DNA of 64,000 nt from G963704535 sp963704535 (GTDB lineage Bacteria; Chloroflexota; Chloroflexia; Chloroflexales; Roseiflexaceae): positions 6,944,001 through 7,008,000 of the forward strand of contig OY969916.1 in the NCBI GenBank assembly GCA_963704535.1, read 5' to 3'. Shown piece by piece: positions 25,929-34,941 of the stretch. The notes under the pieces were generated by a model. The model was not told the origin of the DNA and searched no databases. It saw only the letters and a program-made list of their open reading frames with translations. The stretch's first letter is position 1. Each line of letters starts with the position of its first letter. The translations under genes were made by a program, and so were the position numbers.

Positions 25929-28331
25929 ATGAAGCGACTTCTCTTCCCAAAACTTGTCACACTGGTGATCTTCACCGTCCTGGTCGGGCGGCTGTATCAT
26001 TTGCAGTTGGTCGACGCCGAGGCCGATCGGTTTCGTCACGTCACGCGGGTGCGCACGACACGCTACTTGCCGGTGCTTCCGATGCGCGGCGAGGTGTTCG
26101 CCAGCGACGGCAGGACGCGGCTCGCCGAGAGTGAGCCGATCTTTACGGTGTCGATCCGGCCGGCCGATCTGCCCCCAGCTGAGTCGGTCGAGCGGGCCGA
26201 GATCTTCGCCCAACTCAGCCAACTGCTCGGCATCTCCACCACGCTGACGATCTCGCCCGCCCTGGCGCTTGAGCAGGACCAGGTGCTGCACAGCGATCTG
26301 ACCCAAGGGCTTGGCGCCGATGTCGACGCCAATGTGGGGCCGGCGGGGCATACGGGGGCGACGCTGGTCGTGCCGCCGCAGCGCAGCATGGTCGCCCTCA
26401 AGTTGAGTTGGGCCTACTCGGCCACGTTGCAGCTCACGAACCCGATCTCCGAGCAGGTCGCCCGTACCGACCTGCCCGGCTATCAGACGTTGATGATCAA
26501 AGAAGATATCCCCCGCGACGCGGCGCTGGTCCTGCGCGAAAACGCCGCCAGCCTGCCGGGTGTGGTCGTGGGCCAGGATTACCGGCGGCGCTATCCGCTC
26601 AGCGACGAGATCCAATCGCTCTCGCACCTGCTTGGCTATATCGGGCGCATCAACGAGTGCGAGCTGGTGCGCCAGAACCCGGCGCGCTCCTGGGTCGTCG
26701 GCTTGCTCGACACGATCAGCCATACGGCGGCCTGCGGGCTGGTCAGCAAACAGATCAACCCGTACCAGCTCGGCGTGCCGTACTATCTGCCCGACGACCG
26801 GATCGGGAAGGATGGCGTTGAGGCCAGCTACGAGGATCGGCTACGCGGAGAGCTTGGGTATGCGGCCGTGGTGGTCGACGCGCTCAACCGCCCCGTGCGC
26901 GCTCCCGAGGTCGTGCGGCCGGTGCGCAACGGCGATAACCTGGTGCTGACGATCGATATCGGGCTGCAACGGCAGGTCGAGCAGATCCTGCGGAACTGGA
27001 TCGACGAGGGCGAACGACGGCGGCAAACCCAGCCCGACCGCTTCGCCTTCAAGCGTGACTACCTGCCGATTCGCTCCGGCGTGGCGATCGTCACTGAGAT
27101 CCGTACCGGGCGCATCCTGGCGATGGCGAGCTGGCCCGCCTACGACAATAATATCTGGGTCGACCCGGCCCGCACCCCGGAGCTGCAAGCCCTCCTGGAC
27201 CCGCCGCCGCCGCTGTTCACTGAGACGCTCCGGCTGGCGCCGCTGACCAACCGCGCCATCGCCGGCCAGTACCCGCCCGGCTCGACGCTCAAGCAGTTCG
27301 ATGCGTCGATCGCCCTGCAGAAAGGCGTGATCGCGCCCGATACCAGGATCCACGACCCAGGCCGGCTTGTGGTCCAGAACCAGTTCAACGCCAGCGAGAC
27401 CTACACCTTCCCGAATGCCGGCTTCCGTGACAATGATGATATCACTGTCTCCGATGCGCTCATGGTGTCGTCGAATGTGTTTTTTATGTCGGTGGCCGGC
27501 GGCAACAAGGACCAGGTGATCAACCTCAAAGAGGAGGAGAAGATCATCGAGCGCGGCCTGGGTATTGAGGGGCTTGCCGAGGGATTGGGATGGTTCGGGC
27601 TCGGCGACTACACTGGCGTCATGCTGGCCGGCGAAAAGCCTGGCCGCGTCCCGACGCCGAAATGGAAGCAGGAGGTCCTGCGCCAGACCTGGGTAACTGC
27701 CGATACCTACAACGCCTCGATCGGCCAGGGTAACCTGGAGGTGACACCCCTGCAACTGAACACAGCGGCGGCGGCGGTCGCGAACAATGGCGAGCTGTAC
27801 CGGCCGCAGATTGTCAGGGCGATCGTCGATGCCAGCGGCCGGGTGATCCAGGAGATCGCGCCGGAACTGGTCCGGCAGGTGCCGGTAGAGCCCCAATACT
27901 TTGCGGTTGTGCGCGAGGGCATGCGCCGCTCAGTAATTGAAGGGGCGAACAAAGCCGCGCGCGACGAATGCTCGGGCCTGTCGATCGCCGGAAAGACCGG
28001 CACCGCCGAGTTCGGGCCGCTGATCAAACTTCCGCCACTCGATGGAAAACCGCGCGATCCTGTGCGCCAGAGCCACTCCTGGTTTGTCGGCTTCGCGCCC
28101 TATGATAACCCACAGATCGAGGTGCTGGTGCTGGTCGAGGGCACCGGCGACCTCGGTGATGGCTCGGCCACGATCGCAGTGCCGGCTGTTACCCAGATCA
28201 TGCAGGCGTACTTCAACGTGGCGCCGCCGAATCCGCTGCCGCCCACCTGCCAGCTGGACCTGCCCCCGCTGCCGCCGCGCGTCGATCCGGCGCCGGTCGT
28301 CGTTCAGGATCGGCCAGGGTACGGCCGCTGA
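25929..28331 (+). CDS. mrdA: Penicillin-binding protein 2 (elongation transpeptidase)
   Basis: Crosslinks peptidoglycan during elongation, working with RodA and MreBCD. 800 residues with an N-terminal membrane anchor (LVTLVIFTVLVGRLYHLQL) and a dimerisation domain. The transpeptidase motifs are SxxK in PPGSTLKQF (~Ser452), SxN in MVSSNVFF (~514) and KTG in AGKTGTAEF (~688). It is longer than E. coli PBP2 (633) owing to an enlarged N-terminal region and an extra loop (GLAEGLGWFGLGDYTGV). The frame is intact over 2.4 kb, unlike mreBCD. Last of the mreBCD-mrdA run. The Pro-rich C-terminal tail is unusual but minor. Confidence 0.94.
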   Translation: MKRLLFPKLVTLVIFTVLVGRLYHLQLVDAEADRFRHVTRVRTTRYLPVLPMRGEVFASDGRTRLAESEPIFTVSIRPADLPPAESVERAEIFAQLSQLLGISTTLTISPALALEQDQVLHSDLTQGLGADVDANVGPAGHTGATLVVPPQRSMVALKLSWAYSATLQLTNPISEQVARTDLPGYQTLMIKEDIPRDAALVLRENAASLPGVVVGQDYRRRYPLSDEIQSLSHLLGYIGRINECELVRQNPARSWVVGLLDTISHTAACGLVSKQINPYQLGVPYYLPDDRIGKDGVEASYEDRLRGELGYAAVVVDALNRPVRAPEVVRPVRNGDNLVLTIDIGLQRQVEQILRNWIDEGERRRQTQPDRFAFKRDYLPIRSGVAIVTEIRTGRILAMASWPAYDNNIWVDPARTPELQALLDPPPPLFTETLRLAPLTNRAIAGQYPPGSTLKQFDASIALQKGVIAPDTRIHDPGRLVVQNQFNASETYTFPNAGFRDNDDITVSDALMVSSNVFFMSVAGGNKDQVINLKEEEKIIERGLGIEGLAEGLGWFGLGDYTGVMLAGEKPGRVPTPKWKQEVLRQTWVTADTYNASIGQGNLEVTPLQLNTAAAAVANNGELYRPQIVRAIVDASGRVIQEIAPELVRQVPVEPQYFAVVREGMRRSVIEGANKAARDECSGLSIAGKTGTAEFGPLIKLPPLDGKPRDPVRQSHSWFVGFAPYDNPQIEVLVLVEGTGDLGDGSATIAVPAVTQIMQAYFNVAPPNPLPPTCQLDLPPLPPRVDPAPVVVQDRPGYGR

Positions 28332-28610
28332 CAAGATGACAAGATGACAAGATGACAAGATGACAAGATGAAGGGGTGACTCTGAGGATGGAGGATAGAG
28401 GATGGAGGATGGAGAGCCAAGCATCGAGCCAGGGCACGTAAGGGCGTATTGCATACGCCCGCGTATTGCATACGCCCCCACCGAACCCATAAGAACCAAG
28501 AACCTGTAGGGCAGGCCCTCCGTGGCCGCCCCGTAGCCGCCCGGACATCGTATCACGCAACACGCAACACACTTCACGTTTCACGCATCATGCATGGGTT
28601 TTCCATAAAC
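28331..28610. repeat. Composite repeat cassette
   Basis: A mosaic without coding sense, in order: GATGACAA tandem copies (28331–28372), GGATGGAGGATAGA units (28385–28413), a GGGCGTATTGCATACGCCC palindrome region (28443–28480), CCTGTAGGGCAGGCCCTCCG (about 28504–28523), ACGCAACAC units (28553–28576) and TTTCACG words. The same modules in the same general order appear at 56482–56690. Confidence 0.8.
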
Positions 28611-28728
28611 ATTCCCCAACGACTCCCCATTACAAACAAACATGACAGATAGTAAATTCATAAAACCCTTGACAGCATATGGTATGATGAAGAACAACTA
28701 ATCGCAAACCTGTGCGACGAAGGCGGCC

Positions 28729-29388
28729 ATGTCGAACCTGATCGCGATCAAAGGCAGCAAAGATGGGCTGCGCCTCCAGCTTGACCAGAGCGCCGCCTGG
28801 CCAGAACTCCTGGAGGCTCTACGCGGGCAGCTTGATCATGGGACGAACTTCTTTCATGGCGCGCGGGTGTTGGTGGATATTGGCGAGCGAGCGCTGGCCG
28901 CAGAGCAGCTCGCGGCCTTGCTGGAGCTGATGCAGCAGCATGGCTTGCAGCCCGAGGCGCTGGCCTCGACCGCCCGCGAGAGTCGTACGGTCGCCCGGGC
29001 CGCCGGGATCGTCTCCCGACCGGTGCCTCGCGCGGTCGCCGAGAACGAAGAGCGCGGGGAGGCTGCGTTTGCGTGGCGTACGGTGCGCTCCGGCCAGGTG
29101 ATCCGGCATTATGGCCATATCACCGTGCTGGGCGACGTCAATGCCGGCGGCGAGATCATCGCCGGCGGCAATGTCGTCGTCTGGGGGCGGCTGCGCGGTA
29201 CGGTTCACGCCGGGGCGCTTGGCGACCGGAGCGCGGTGATCTGCGCGCTCGAGCTATCGCCGACCCAACTGCGTATCGCTGACCTGATCGCGCGCCCGCC
29301 CGAGGGGCGCGGCGGGCGTTTTCCAGAAGTCGCCCGCGTGCATGCCGATCAGATCAGCGTCGAGGCATGGGAGGCCTACCGCAAATAA
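28729..29388 (+). CDS. minC: Septum site-determining protein MinC
   Basis: Inhibits FtsZ polymerisation away from midcell when recruited by MinD. 219 residues. The N-terminal FtsZ-interacting domain (~1–95) is followed by a linker and the C-terminal beta-helix with YGHITVLGDVNAGGEIIAGG and VVVWGRLRGTVHAGA, the MinC signature that binds MinD. Length and ending (ICALELSPTQLRIADLIARP) are typical. The minD and minE genes follow, separated only by a repeat element. Confidence 0.93.
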   Translation: MSNLIAIKGSKDGLRLQLDQSAAWPELLEALRGQLDHGTNFFHGARVLVDIGERALAAEQLAALLELMQQHGLQPEALASTARESRTVARAAGIVSRPVPRAVAENEERGEAAFAWRTVRSGQVIRHYGHITVLGDVNAGGEIIAGGNVVVWGRLRGTVHAGALGDRSAVICALELSPTQLRIADLIARPPEGRGGRFPEVARVHADQISVEAWEAYRK

Positions 29389-29413
29389 GGTAAGGTTCTT
29401 GGGTGCTTTATAG

Positions 29414-29499
29414 TTCTGGAAAAAAGGGGGTTTGAGGGGGCTGCCCCCTCAGTCTTCCCCACTGACACCGTAAACTAGAACGGCGCCACCCGAAACCTT
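29414..29499 (-). repeat. Long copy of the GC-rich palindromic element
   Basis: Read on the minus strand: AAGGTTTCGGGTGGCGCC ... GACTGAGGGGGCAGCCCCC ... AAACCCCCTTTTTCCAGAAC. It is nearly the same ~90-bp sequence as the plus-strand copy at 32080–32176. Confidence 0.85.
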
Positions 29500-29526
29500 A
29501 TCTCAATTTTCAATTCCGGAGGGTGT

Positions 29527-30339
29527 ATGTCGCGCGTCATCACTATCACATCGGGCAAGGGCGGCGTCGGCAAGACGACCACAACAGCGAACTTGGGGAC
29601 GGCCCTGGCGATCCAAGGCGAGCGCGTGGCCGTCGTGGATGCCGATATCGGCCTGCGCAACCTGGATGTCGTCATGGGTCTGGAGAACCGGATCGTCTAC
29701 GACCTGGTCGACGTGATCGAGGGGCGCTGCCGGCTGCGCCAGGCTCTGATCAAGGATAAGCACTTTCCCGACCTATGCTTGATGCCGGCCGCCCAGACCC
29801 GCGATAAAGATGCCGTGAGCACCGACGATATGATCGCGCTGGCCAACCAACTGCGCGCCGAGTTCGATTACGTCCTGATCGACAGCCCGGCCGGCATCGA
29901 GGCCGGCTTCCGCAACGCGATCGCCGGCGCCGATGAGGTGGTGATCGTCACGACGCCGGAGGTCTCGGCCGTGCGCGATGCCGATCGGATCATTGGGCTG
30001 GTCGAGGCGTTTGAGAAAGGGCACCCGCGCCTGATCCTCAACCGGCTGAAGCCGCGCATGGTCAACCGGGGCGAGATGATGAGCGTCGAAGATGTCCTAC
30101 AGATCCTGGCGATCGATCTCATTGGCGTCGTGCCGGACGACGAGATGATCGTTTCGGCCACCAACCGCGGCGAGGTCGCCGTGCTCAATCGAAGCTCGCA
30201 GGCCGGGCGGGCCTTCGCCGACATTGCCCGGCGCCTGGCCGGCGAGGAGGTGCCGTTTATGGCGCTGGAGGAGCAGCAGGGCATGTTGGAGCGCTTCTTC
30301 GGTATGTTTGGGCGGCGCCCACGGGGAAGCGAGCGCTGA
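29527..30339 (+). CDS. minD: Septum site-determining ATPase MinD
   Basis: Membrane-cycling ParA-family ATPase that recruits MinC and is displaced by MinE. 270 residues. The deviant Walker A motif SGKGGVGKTTTTANLG (with the signature Lys) lies at residues ~9–24, followed by VVDADIGLRNLDVVMG and the switch DYVLIDSPAGIE. The C-terminus (MLERFFGMFGRRP) is the amphipathic membrane-targeting helix. The gene starts 4–5 bases after GGAGGG. Confidence 0.96.
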   Translation: MSRVITITSGKGGVGKTTTTANLGTALAIQGERVAVVDADIGLRNLDVVMGLENRIVYDLVDVIEGRCRLRQALIKDKHFPDLCLMPAAQTRDKDAVSTDDMIALANQLRAEFDYVLIDSPAGIEAGFRNAIAGADEVVIVTTPEVSAVRDADRIIGLVEAFEKGHPRLILNRLKPRMVNRGEMMSVEDVLQILAIDLIGVVPDDEMIVSATNRGEVAVLNRSSQAGRAFADIARRLAGEEVPFMALEEQQGMLERFFGMFGRRPRGSER

Positions 30340-30401
30340 CTCACACCTCCTAACCCGCAACACTGGAAGGCGGTTAGTCGTCCTATATCAAGGAGACGAG
30401 T

Positions 30402-30659
30402 GTGGGCTTTCTTGACACTTGGTTCCGCGGCAAGCGGGAGCGCAGTTCCGATATCGCCCGTGAGCGGCTGCTGACCGTGCTGGTCCATGACCGCGTCAAG
30501 CTGACGCCTGATACGCTGGAGCAGCTGAAGGCCGAGCTGTCGGCGGTGATCGCGAAATACGTCCCGGCGGTCGACCCAGCCGAGATTGAGGTCACACTGC
30601 TGCGCGGTGAGTTCAGCGATCACCTCAAAGCGGACATCCCACTTCGCCGCACAACCTAA
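30402..30659 (+). CDS. minE: Cell division topological specificity factor MinE
   Basis: Drives MinD off the membrane and gives the Min oscillation its spatial pattern. 85 residues, starting GTG at 30402 after AAGGAGACGA. The N-terminal membrane/MinD-binding segment (MGFLDTWFRGKRERSSDIARERLLTVLVHDR) leads to the dimerisation domain (LEQLKAELSAVIAKYV, EIEVTLLRGE). Closes the minCDE group. Confidence 0.93.
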   Translation: MGFLDTWFRGKRERSSDIARERLLTVLVHDRVKLTPDTLEQLKAELSAVIAKYVPAVDPAEIEVTLLRGEFSDHLKADIPLRRTT

Positions 30660-30802
30660 TGTGAAGAAATTGCATTCCTGATTCGCGCGGGCCGGCTTCT
30701 TTTTGTTCGGCTAATGCGTTACAATATCAGGCATGCTGTTTCGGCAGCGCCACCGGGGTTTGCCCTGGCGGCGTTGTATTATCATTGCCAGGGGTGTGTG
30801 AC

Positions 30803-31993
30803 ATGGACATCGAAGCCAGACCAATCCGCCTATCGCCGGTCGCTAAGTTCATCACGGTCGCGATCATCGTCGCTTTGACGATCTTGCTGTTCCGGGCTAT
30901 GGGGCACGCGGTCGCGCCGTTCGTGGCGGCGATCATCACCGCCTACCTCTTCAACCCGGTGATCACCTGGCTGCACCGCCGCACGCATGTGGGTCGAGCC
31001 GGCTGGATTCTGGTCCTCTACGTGCTGATCGGCGCGCTGATCTATGGGCTGGTCCGGTTCTTGGGGCCGATCATCACTGGGCAGTACAACGATCTGGTCA
31101 CGCTGCTCCCCGCTATCCGCGATACGATCCTGTATCAGATCGAGTTCACCCAGACGGTCAACATCGCTGGGCTCAGTGTGGATGTGCGCGGCTTTGAGCA
31201 GCCGCTGATCGGCTTCATCACCGATATCGCCCGCACACTGCCGGAGGTGGTCCCGCACCTGGTGTTGACCGCGCTTGAGTCGCTGCTGCTGTTTCTCACC
31301 TACCTGATCATCACGTTCTACCTGCTGCTCCAGGCCGATCAGATCATGGGCTGGATCTATAACCTGGTGCCGGCGCCCTACCGGGGCGAGATCCGCGGCC
31401 TGGGCCTACAGATCGACAAGATCTTGGCAGGGTATATCCGCGGCACGCTGCTGCTGATCCCGATTATGTCGGTGCTGACCTATATCTTCCTCACGATCCT
31501 GGGCGTTCGCTATGCGCTGGTGATCGCGATCGCCACCGGCTTCCTTGAGATTATCCCGCTTGTCGGGCCGTGGTCGGCGGCGGGGATCGCGATGACGGTC
31601 GCGCTGTTCCAGCCGACCACGCCATTCGGATGGAGCCACCTGGTGCTTGTCTCGGTGGTCGGTATCGCCTACTTCGTGCTGCGTATGTTCGAGGACAGCG
31701 TGATCATCCCGCACGTGGTCGGGCATGCGGTCCACCTGCACCCGGTGCTGGTGTTGTTTGCAATTCTGGCCGGCGGTGTGATCGGCGGGCCGTTTGGGCT
31801 GCTGATCTCGATCCCGGTCGTCGCGGTTGTCCGGTTGCTGCTGCGCTACCTCTACCACAAGCTGATCGACGCGCCCGATATGCCCGCTTCGGACGCTTCG
31901 CCGCCACCTGCCAGCGTCCCGGCTCCGCCAAAGGTCATCGAGCGGCGGACGGTGTCGCGGGCCTCACAATCGCTGAAGACTCGCCGGGGATAA
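30803..31993 (+). CDS. AI-2E family (PerM/TqsA-type) membrane transporter
   Basis: A 396-residue integral membrane protein from ATG 30803. It has the family layout: two to three N-terminal helices (FITVAIIVALTILLFRAM, FVAAIITAYLFNPVITWL), a soluble middle part, then a group of C-terminal helices with the typical EIIPLVGPW and the end FGLLISIPVVAVVRLLLRYLY. Family members export autoinducer-2 or act as Na+/H+ antiporters, so the substrate is open. A GC-rich imperfect hairpin precedes the gene (about 30746–30772). Confidence 0.88.
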   Translation: MDIEARPIRLSPVAKFITVAIIVALTILLFRAMGHAVAPFVAAIITAYLFNPVITWLHRRTHVGRAGWILVLYVLIGALIYGLVRFLGPIITGQYNDLVTLLPAIRDTILYQIEFTQTVNIAGLSVDVRGFEQPLIGFITDIARTLPEVVPHLVLTALESLLLFLTYLIITFYLLLQADQIMGWIYNLVPAPYRGEIRGLGLQIDKILAGYIRGTLLLIPIMSVLTYIFLTILGVRYALVIAIATGFLEIIPLVGPWSAAGIAMTVALFQPTTPFGWSHLVLVSVVGIAYFVLRMFEDSVIIPHVVGHAVHLHPVLVLFAILAGGVIGGPFGLLISIPVVAVVRLLLRYLYHKLIDAPDMPASDASPPPASVPAPPKVIERRTVSRASQSLKTRRG

Positions 31994-31994
31994 T

Positions 31995-32030
31995 AAGAAC
32001 AAAGAACAAAGAACAGAGAACAAAGCGCGG
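31995..32030. repeat. AAAGAAC tandem repeat
   Basis: AGAACAAAGAACAAAGAACA units; the same words start the insert in the PKS gene at 63434. Confidence 0.7.
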
Positions 32031-32031
32031 A

Positions 32032-32076
32032 GAAGAAAGAACAGCGTTGTGGTTTCCACAGCGCTGTTCTTTCTTA
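32032..32076. terminator. Bidirectional terminator-like hairpin
   Basis: AAGAAAGAACAGCG pairs with CGCTGTTCTTTCTT around an inner TTGTGG/CCACA stem, giving a long hairpin with A and U tracts on both sides, between the convergent transporter and fabI genes. Confidence 0.75.
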
Positions 32077-32079
32077 GAC

Positions 32080-32176
32080 AAGGTTTCGGGTGGCGCCATT
32101 TCACTTTACAATGTGAGAGGGGGAGACTGAGGGGGCTGCCACCTCAAACCCCCTTTTTCCCAGAACTGTAAAGCCC
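32080..32176 (+). repeat. Long copy of the GC-rich palindromic element
   Basis: AAGGTTTCGGGTGGCGCCAT, then TTTACAATGTGAGAGGGGGA, GACTGAGGGGGCTGCC, AAACCCCCTTTTTCCCAGAA. Best-preserved plus-strand copy; matches the complement of 29414–29499. Confidence 0.85.
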
Positions 32177-32190
32177 CAAAGAGCCTTGTC

Positions 32191-32970
32191 TTACTCTGGT
32201 AGCGCGACGCCGATATTGTGGAAGCCGGCGTCCACATAGATCGTCTCGCCCGTCACGGCGCTGGACCAGTCGCTACACAGCCATAGGGCGGTCTTTCCGA
32301 CATCTTCGATCGTCACATTGCGGCGCAGCGGGGCGACACCAGCGAACTGCTTGTGCATAGTGCGGAAGCCTGAGATGCCGGAGGCAGCCAGGGTGCGGAT
32401 CGGGCCGGCGCTGATCGCGTTGACGCGGATGCCGCGCGGCCCCAGGTCGTTCGCCAGGTAGCGTACACTCGCCTCCAGCGCGGCCTTCGCGACCCCCATG
32501 ACGTTGTAGTTCTGCATGACCTGCTGCGATCCGTGGTAGGTCAGCGTGACGATCGACGCGCCGGGGTTGAGCAGGTCCTGTGCGGCCTTGACCACCGCTG
32601 TCAGCGAGTAGGCACTGACTTCGAGCGCCAGGCGGAAGCCATCGCGGGTGGTGTTCAGGTAGGGGCCGCTCAGTTCGTCGCGGTTGGCGAAGGCGACCGC
32701 GTGGATGATGATATCGAGCGAGCCATAGATCTCCTGGGCGCGAGCGAGCAGCGCGTCGATCTGCTCGTCGCTTTGCACATCGCACGGCTCGACCAGCTTG
32801 GAGTGCAGGCTTTGGGCAAGCGGCCGCACGCGCCGCTCCAGCGCCTCGCCGATGTAGGTGAAGCCAAGCTCCGCGCCCTCGTCGTGCAGCGCCTGGGCGA
32901 TCCCCCAGGCGATCGAGTGGTCGTTAGCCACGCCCAGGATCAGCCCTTTTTTACCGTCTAACAACCCCAT
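32191..32970 (-). CDS. fabI: Enoyl-[acyl-carrier-protein] reductase FabI
   Basis: NADH-dependent reductase for the last step of each fatty-acid elongation cycle. 259 residues from ATG 32970, behind GGAGGGAGA. The SDR fold shows the FabI-type cofactor loop (GLILGVANDHSIAWGIA), the catalytic Tyr/Lys spaced as in FabI (YNVMGVAKAALE) and RGIRVNAISAGPIRTLAASGI near the substrate loop. No associated fab genes nearby. Confidence 0.95.
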   Translation of the reverse strand: MGLLDGKKGLILGVANDHSIAWGIAQALHDEGAELGFTYIGEALERRVRPLAQSLHSKLVEPCDVQSDEQIDALLARAQEIYGSLDIIIHAVAFANRDELSGPYLNTTRDGFRLALEVSAYSLTAVVKAAQDLLNPGASIVTLTYHGSQQVMQNYNVMGVAKAALEASVRYLANDLGPRGIRVNAISAGPIRTLAASGISGFRTMHKQFAGVAPLRRNVTIEDVGKTALWLCSDWSSAVTGETIYVDAGFHNIGVALPE

Positions 32971-33111
32971 GATCTCTCCCTCCATGGATCATTCATGGAT
33001 CTTTATCATTTCGCAGATCGCTTTAGGGGGAGAGTATACCACACTCTGATCGCCGGGCCGGCAATCGGACGATCCCACTTCACGTTTCCGCAGAAATGTG
33101 TAAAATCACGG

Positions 33112-33117
33112 TATAAT
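33112..33117 (+). promoter_or_regulatory. -10 element before the hydrolase gene
   Basis: TATAAT 19 bases before the ATG at 33137 (GGTATAATTGG); the -35 is weak. Confidence 0.4.
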
Positions 33118-33136
33118 TGGGCGATGTTGTATTACT

Positions 33137-34228
33137 ATGAAGGATAGTATGATCGATCTGCTTCGTCGCGCGCTGCTGTTCTGGTTGAGCACTTTTGAGC
33201 TGCTGGCCGCCTGGCGCGGGTGGTGGGCGCTCTCGTGGCTCGGTCGCACATTCCCCCACCGGCTCCTGCTGCCGCTGCCGCTGGCCGCGCTTTTAGGCGC
33301 CAGGGGTGGGCGGGGCCGGCTGGCGGTGAGCCTGATTCTGGCGGCGGCGCCGGCGCTGCTGCTGCATATGGCCGTGGGCAGCTTGCGCAACAATAAGCTC
33401 AACCCACTACTCCAACTGCGCCCAGGCAGCTATGGCGATCGGACGATCAGTCGCCTGGACATACCGATGCGCGAGGGATACCTGCCGGCGCTGCACATCA
33501 TCCCGCGCGGCGGGGCGACGGCGGCCGTGTGCATAGTCCACGGCTCCGGCTGCGACAAGACCAGCTATGTGTGGCGGCTCGTGGATACGCTGGTGGAGCG
33601 GGGGTTCGCGGTGCTGCTGATCGACATGGACGGCCACGGCGAGAACCCGCGCCTCCAGAGCTACCCGGCGATGCTCGACGACATTGGCGTGGCGGTGGCG
33701 TGGCTGCGCGAGCGCTACCGGCGGGTCGGCTTGATCGGCATCAGCTTGGGCGGCTGCCTCGCCGCGCGGGCAGTGGCCGACGGCACGGTGGTGGACGCGC
33801 TGGCGGTGCTTGAGGCGCCGCCGCTGCTCCACTACACCCAGGCCGATGTGCGGCGCGAGGGCCTGGCGCTGTCGCGCCCACACCTGCTGGATATCTTCAG
33901 CGACTGCACGGTCTACCATCTCGTGCGTGCCTGGGACTTCGCGCCGATCCGGGCGACGATCAGCACCTGGGATCTGATCAGGGAGCTTGATCTGTTGGGC
34001 AGCCTGCCGCAGATCAGTGCGCCGCTGCTCTTGCTCTACGGTCGGAGCGATGCGATCGTCAAGCCGAGGCAGACCGAGCAGGTGCGCCAGGTGCTGCCGG
34101 CGGGCGCGGGATTCGAGGTCGTGCCGGGAGCCAGCCACCTGACGCTGATCCTGACGCGGCGGGCGCTACTGCGGCTCGGGGAGTGGTTCGAGGGGACACT
34201 ACGGGCAGACGCTGAGATTGGAGATTAG
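33137..34228 (+). CDS. Alpha/beta hydrolase with N-terminal membrane segments
   Basis: A 363-residue protein. The first ~85 residues are hydrophobic (two or three helices, including LILAAAPALLLHMAVG). The catalytic part starts about residue 100: oxyanion region CIVHGSGCDKTSY, nucleophile elbow GLIGISLGGC (Ser ~204), acid region LLLYGRSDAIV and His in GASHLTL. The substrate is unknown; serine esterase/lipase-like on the membrane is likely. The last residues (AEIGD, stop TAG) come from the GGAGATTAGAG repeat that follows, so the repeat supplies the stop codon. Confidence 0.82.
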   Translation: MKDSMIDLLRRALLFWLSTFELLAAWRGWWALSWLGRTFPHRLLLPLPLAALLGARGGRGRLAVSLILAAAPALLLHMAVGSLRNNKLNPLLQLRPGSYGDRTISRLDIPMREGYLPALHIIPRGGATAAVCIVHGSGCDKTSYVWRLVDTLVERGFAVLLIDMDGHGENPRLQSYPAMLDDIGVAVAWLRERYRRVGLIGISLGGCLAARAVADGTVVDALAVLEAPPLLHYTQADVRREGLALSRPHLLDIFSDCTVYHLVRAWDFAPIRATISTWDLIRELDLLGSLPQISAPLLLLYGRSDAIVKPRQTEQVRQVLPAGAGFEVVPGASHLTLILTRRALLRLGEWFEGTLRADAEIGD

Positions 34229-34288
34229 AGATTAGAGATTGGGGATTGCGGATCTTCTCCAATCTCTAATCTCCAATCTCTAATCACT
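34214..34288. repeat. GGAGATTAGAG inverted tandem repeat
   Basis: GAGATTGGAGATTAGAGATT followed by CCAATCTCTAATCTCCAATC; it provides the stop codons of both flanking convergent genes (hydrolase and clpP). Confidence 0.85.
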
Positions 34289-34879
34289 AGAGATTGATCG
34301 ATCGAGGATATTGTCGATCAGACCATACTCTTTGGCCTCTTGCGCGCTCATGAATCGATCGCGGCTGAAGTCCTTATCGATTTCTTCCACGGTGTGCCCG
34401 GTGGCGTTGGCCATGATCTGGTTGCCGACGCGCTGGATACGCAGAAGCTCCTGGACCCAGCGCTCCACATCGGGAGCGTAGCCCTCGGCGCCGCCGCCGG
34501 CTGGGTGGAAGTGGATGGTCGCATTGGGCAGAGCGTAGCGCTTGCCTTTGGCGCCGCCGGCCAGCAGGATCGTCGCCATACTGCCGGCTCGCCCCAGGCA
34601 GACGGTATTGACGTCGGGGGCGATCAGCCGCATCGTATCATAGATCGCTAGCCCATCGCGGACGCTGCCGCCGGGGCTATTGATATAGAACCAGATATCG
34701 CGCTCTGGGTCGCTATGCTGGAGGAACAACAATTGTGCCAGGATCGCCGACGCGACCTCCTCGTCGATCGGAGTGCCCAGCATGACCACGCGCTCCTGGA
34801 GCAGGCGTGAGTAGAGATCCCAGGCCCGTTCACCGCGGGGAGTGCGCTCGACGATGGTAGGGACTCGTACATAGGGCAT
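34280..34879 (-). CDS. clpP: ATP-dependent Clp protease proteolytic subunit
   Basis: The barrel peptidase of Clp complexes. 199 residues from ATG 34879 after GAGGAGA. The triad is Ser100 in GRAGSMATILL (usual GQAASM), His125 in ATIHFHPAGGG (usual MIHQP) and an Asp in the IDKDFSRDRFMSAQEAKEYG segment. GSVRDGLAIYDTM is conserved. The altered GRAGSMA and HFHP contexts mark it as a divergent paralog; no clpX is adjacent. The last few codons and the stop overlap an intergenic repeat. Confidence 0.9.
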   Translation of the reverse strand: MPYVRVPTIVERTPRGERAWDLYSRLLQERVVMLGTPIDEEVASAILAQLLFLQHSDPERDIWFYINSPGGSVRDGLAIYDTMRLIAPDVNTVCLGRAGSMATILLAGGAKGKRYALPNATIHFHPAGGGAEGYAPDVERWVQELLRIQRVGNQIMANATGHTVEEIDKDFSRDRFMSAQEAKEYGLIDNILDRSISSD

Positions 34880-34941
34880 AGCGTGGTCTCCTCGTGACGT
34901 TTCTTTCGGGTGATAGTATAGCACATACAGGGGGGATCGCG

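Noticed and set aside
26841..27896. 351-residue minus-strand frame inside mrdA
   Set aside because: Antisense shadow of the transpeptidase domain.
28669..28688. Promoter TTGACA...TATGAT before minC
   Set aside because: The two hexamers are only 8 bp apart, so they cannot act together; transcription start remains unclear.
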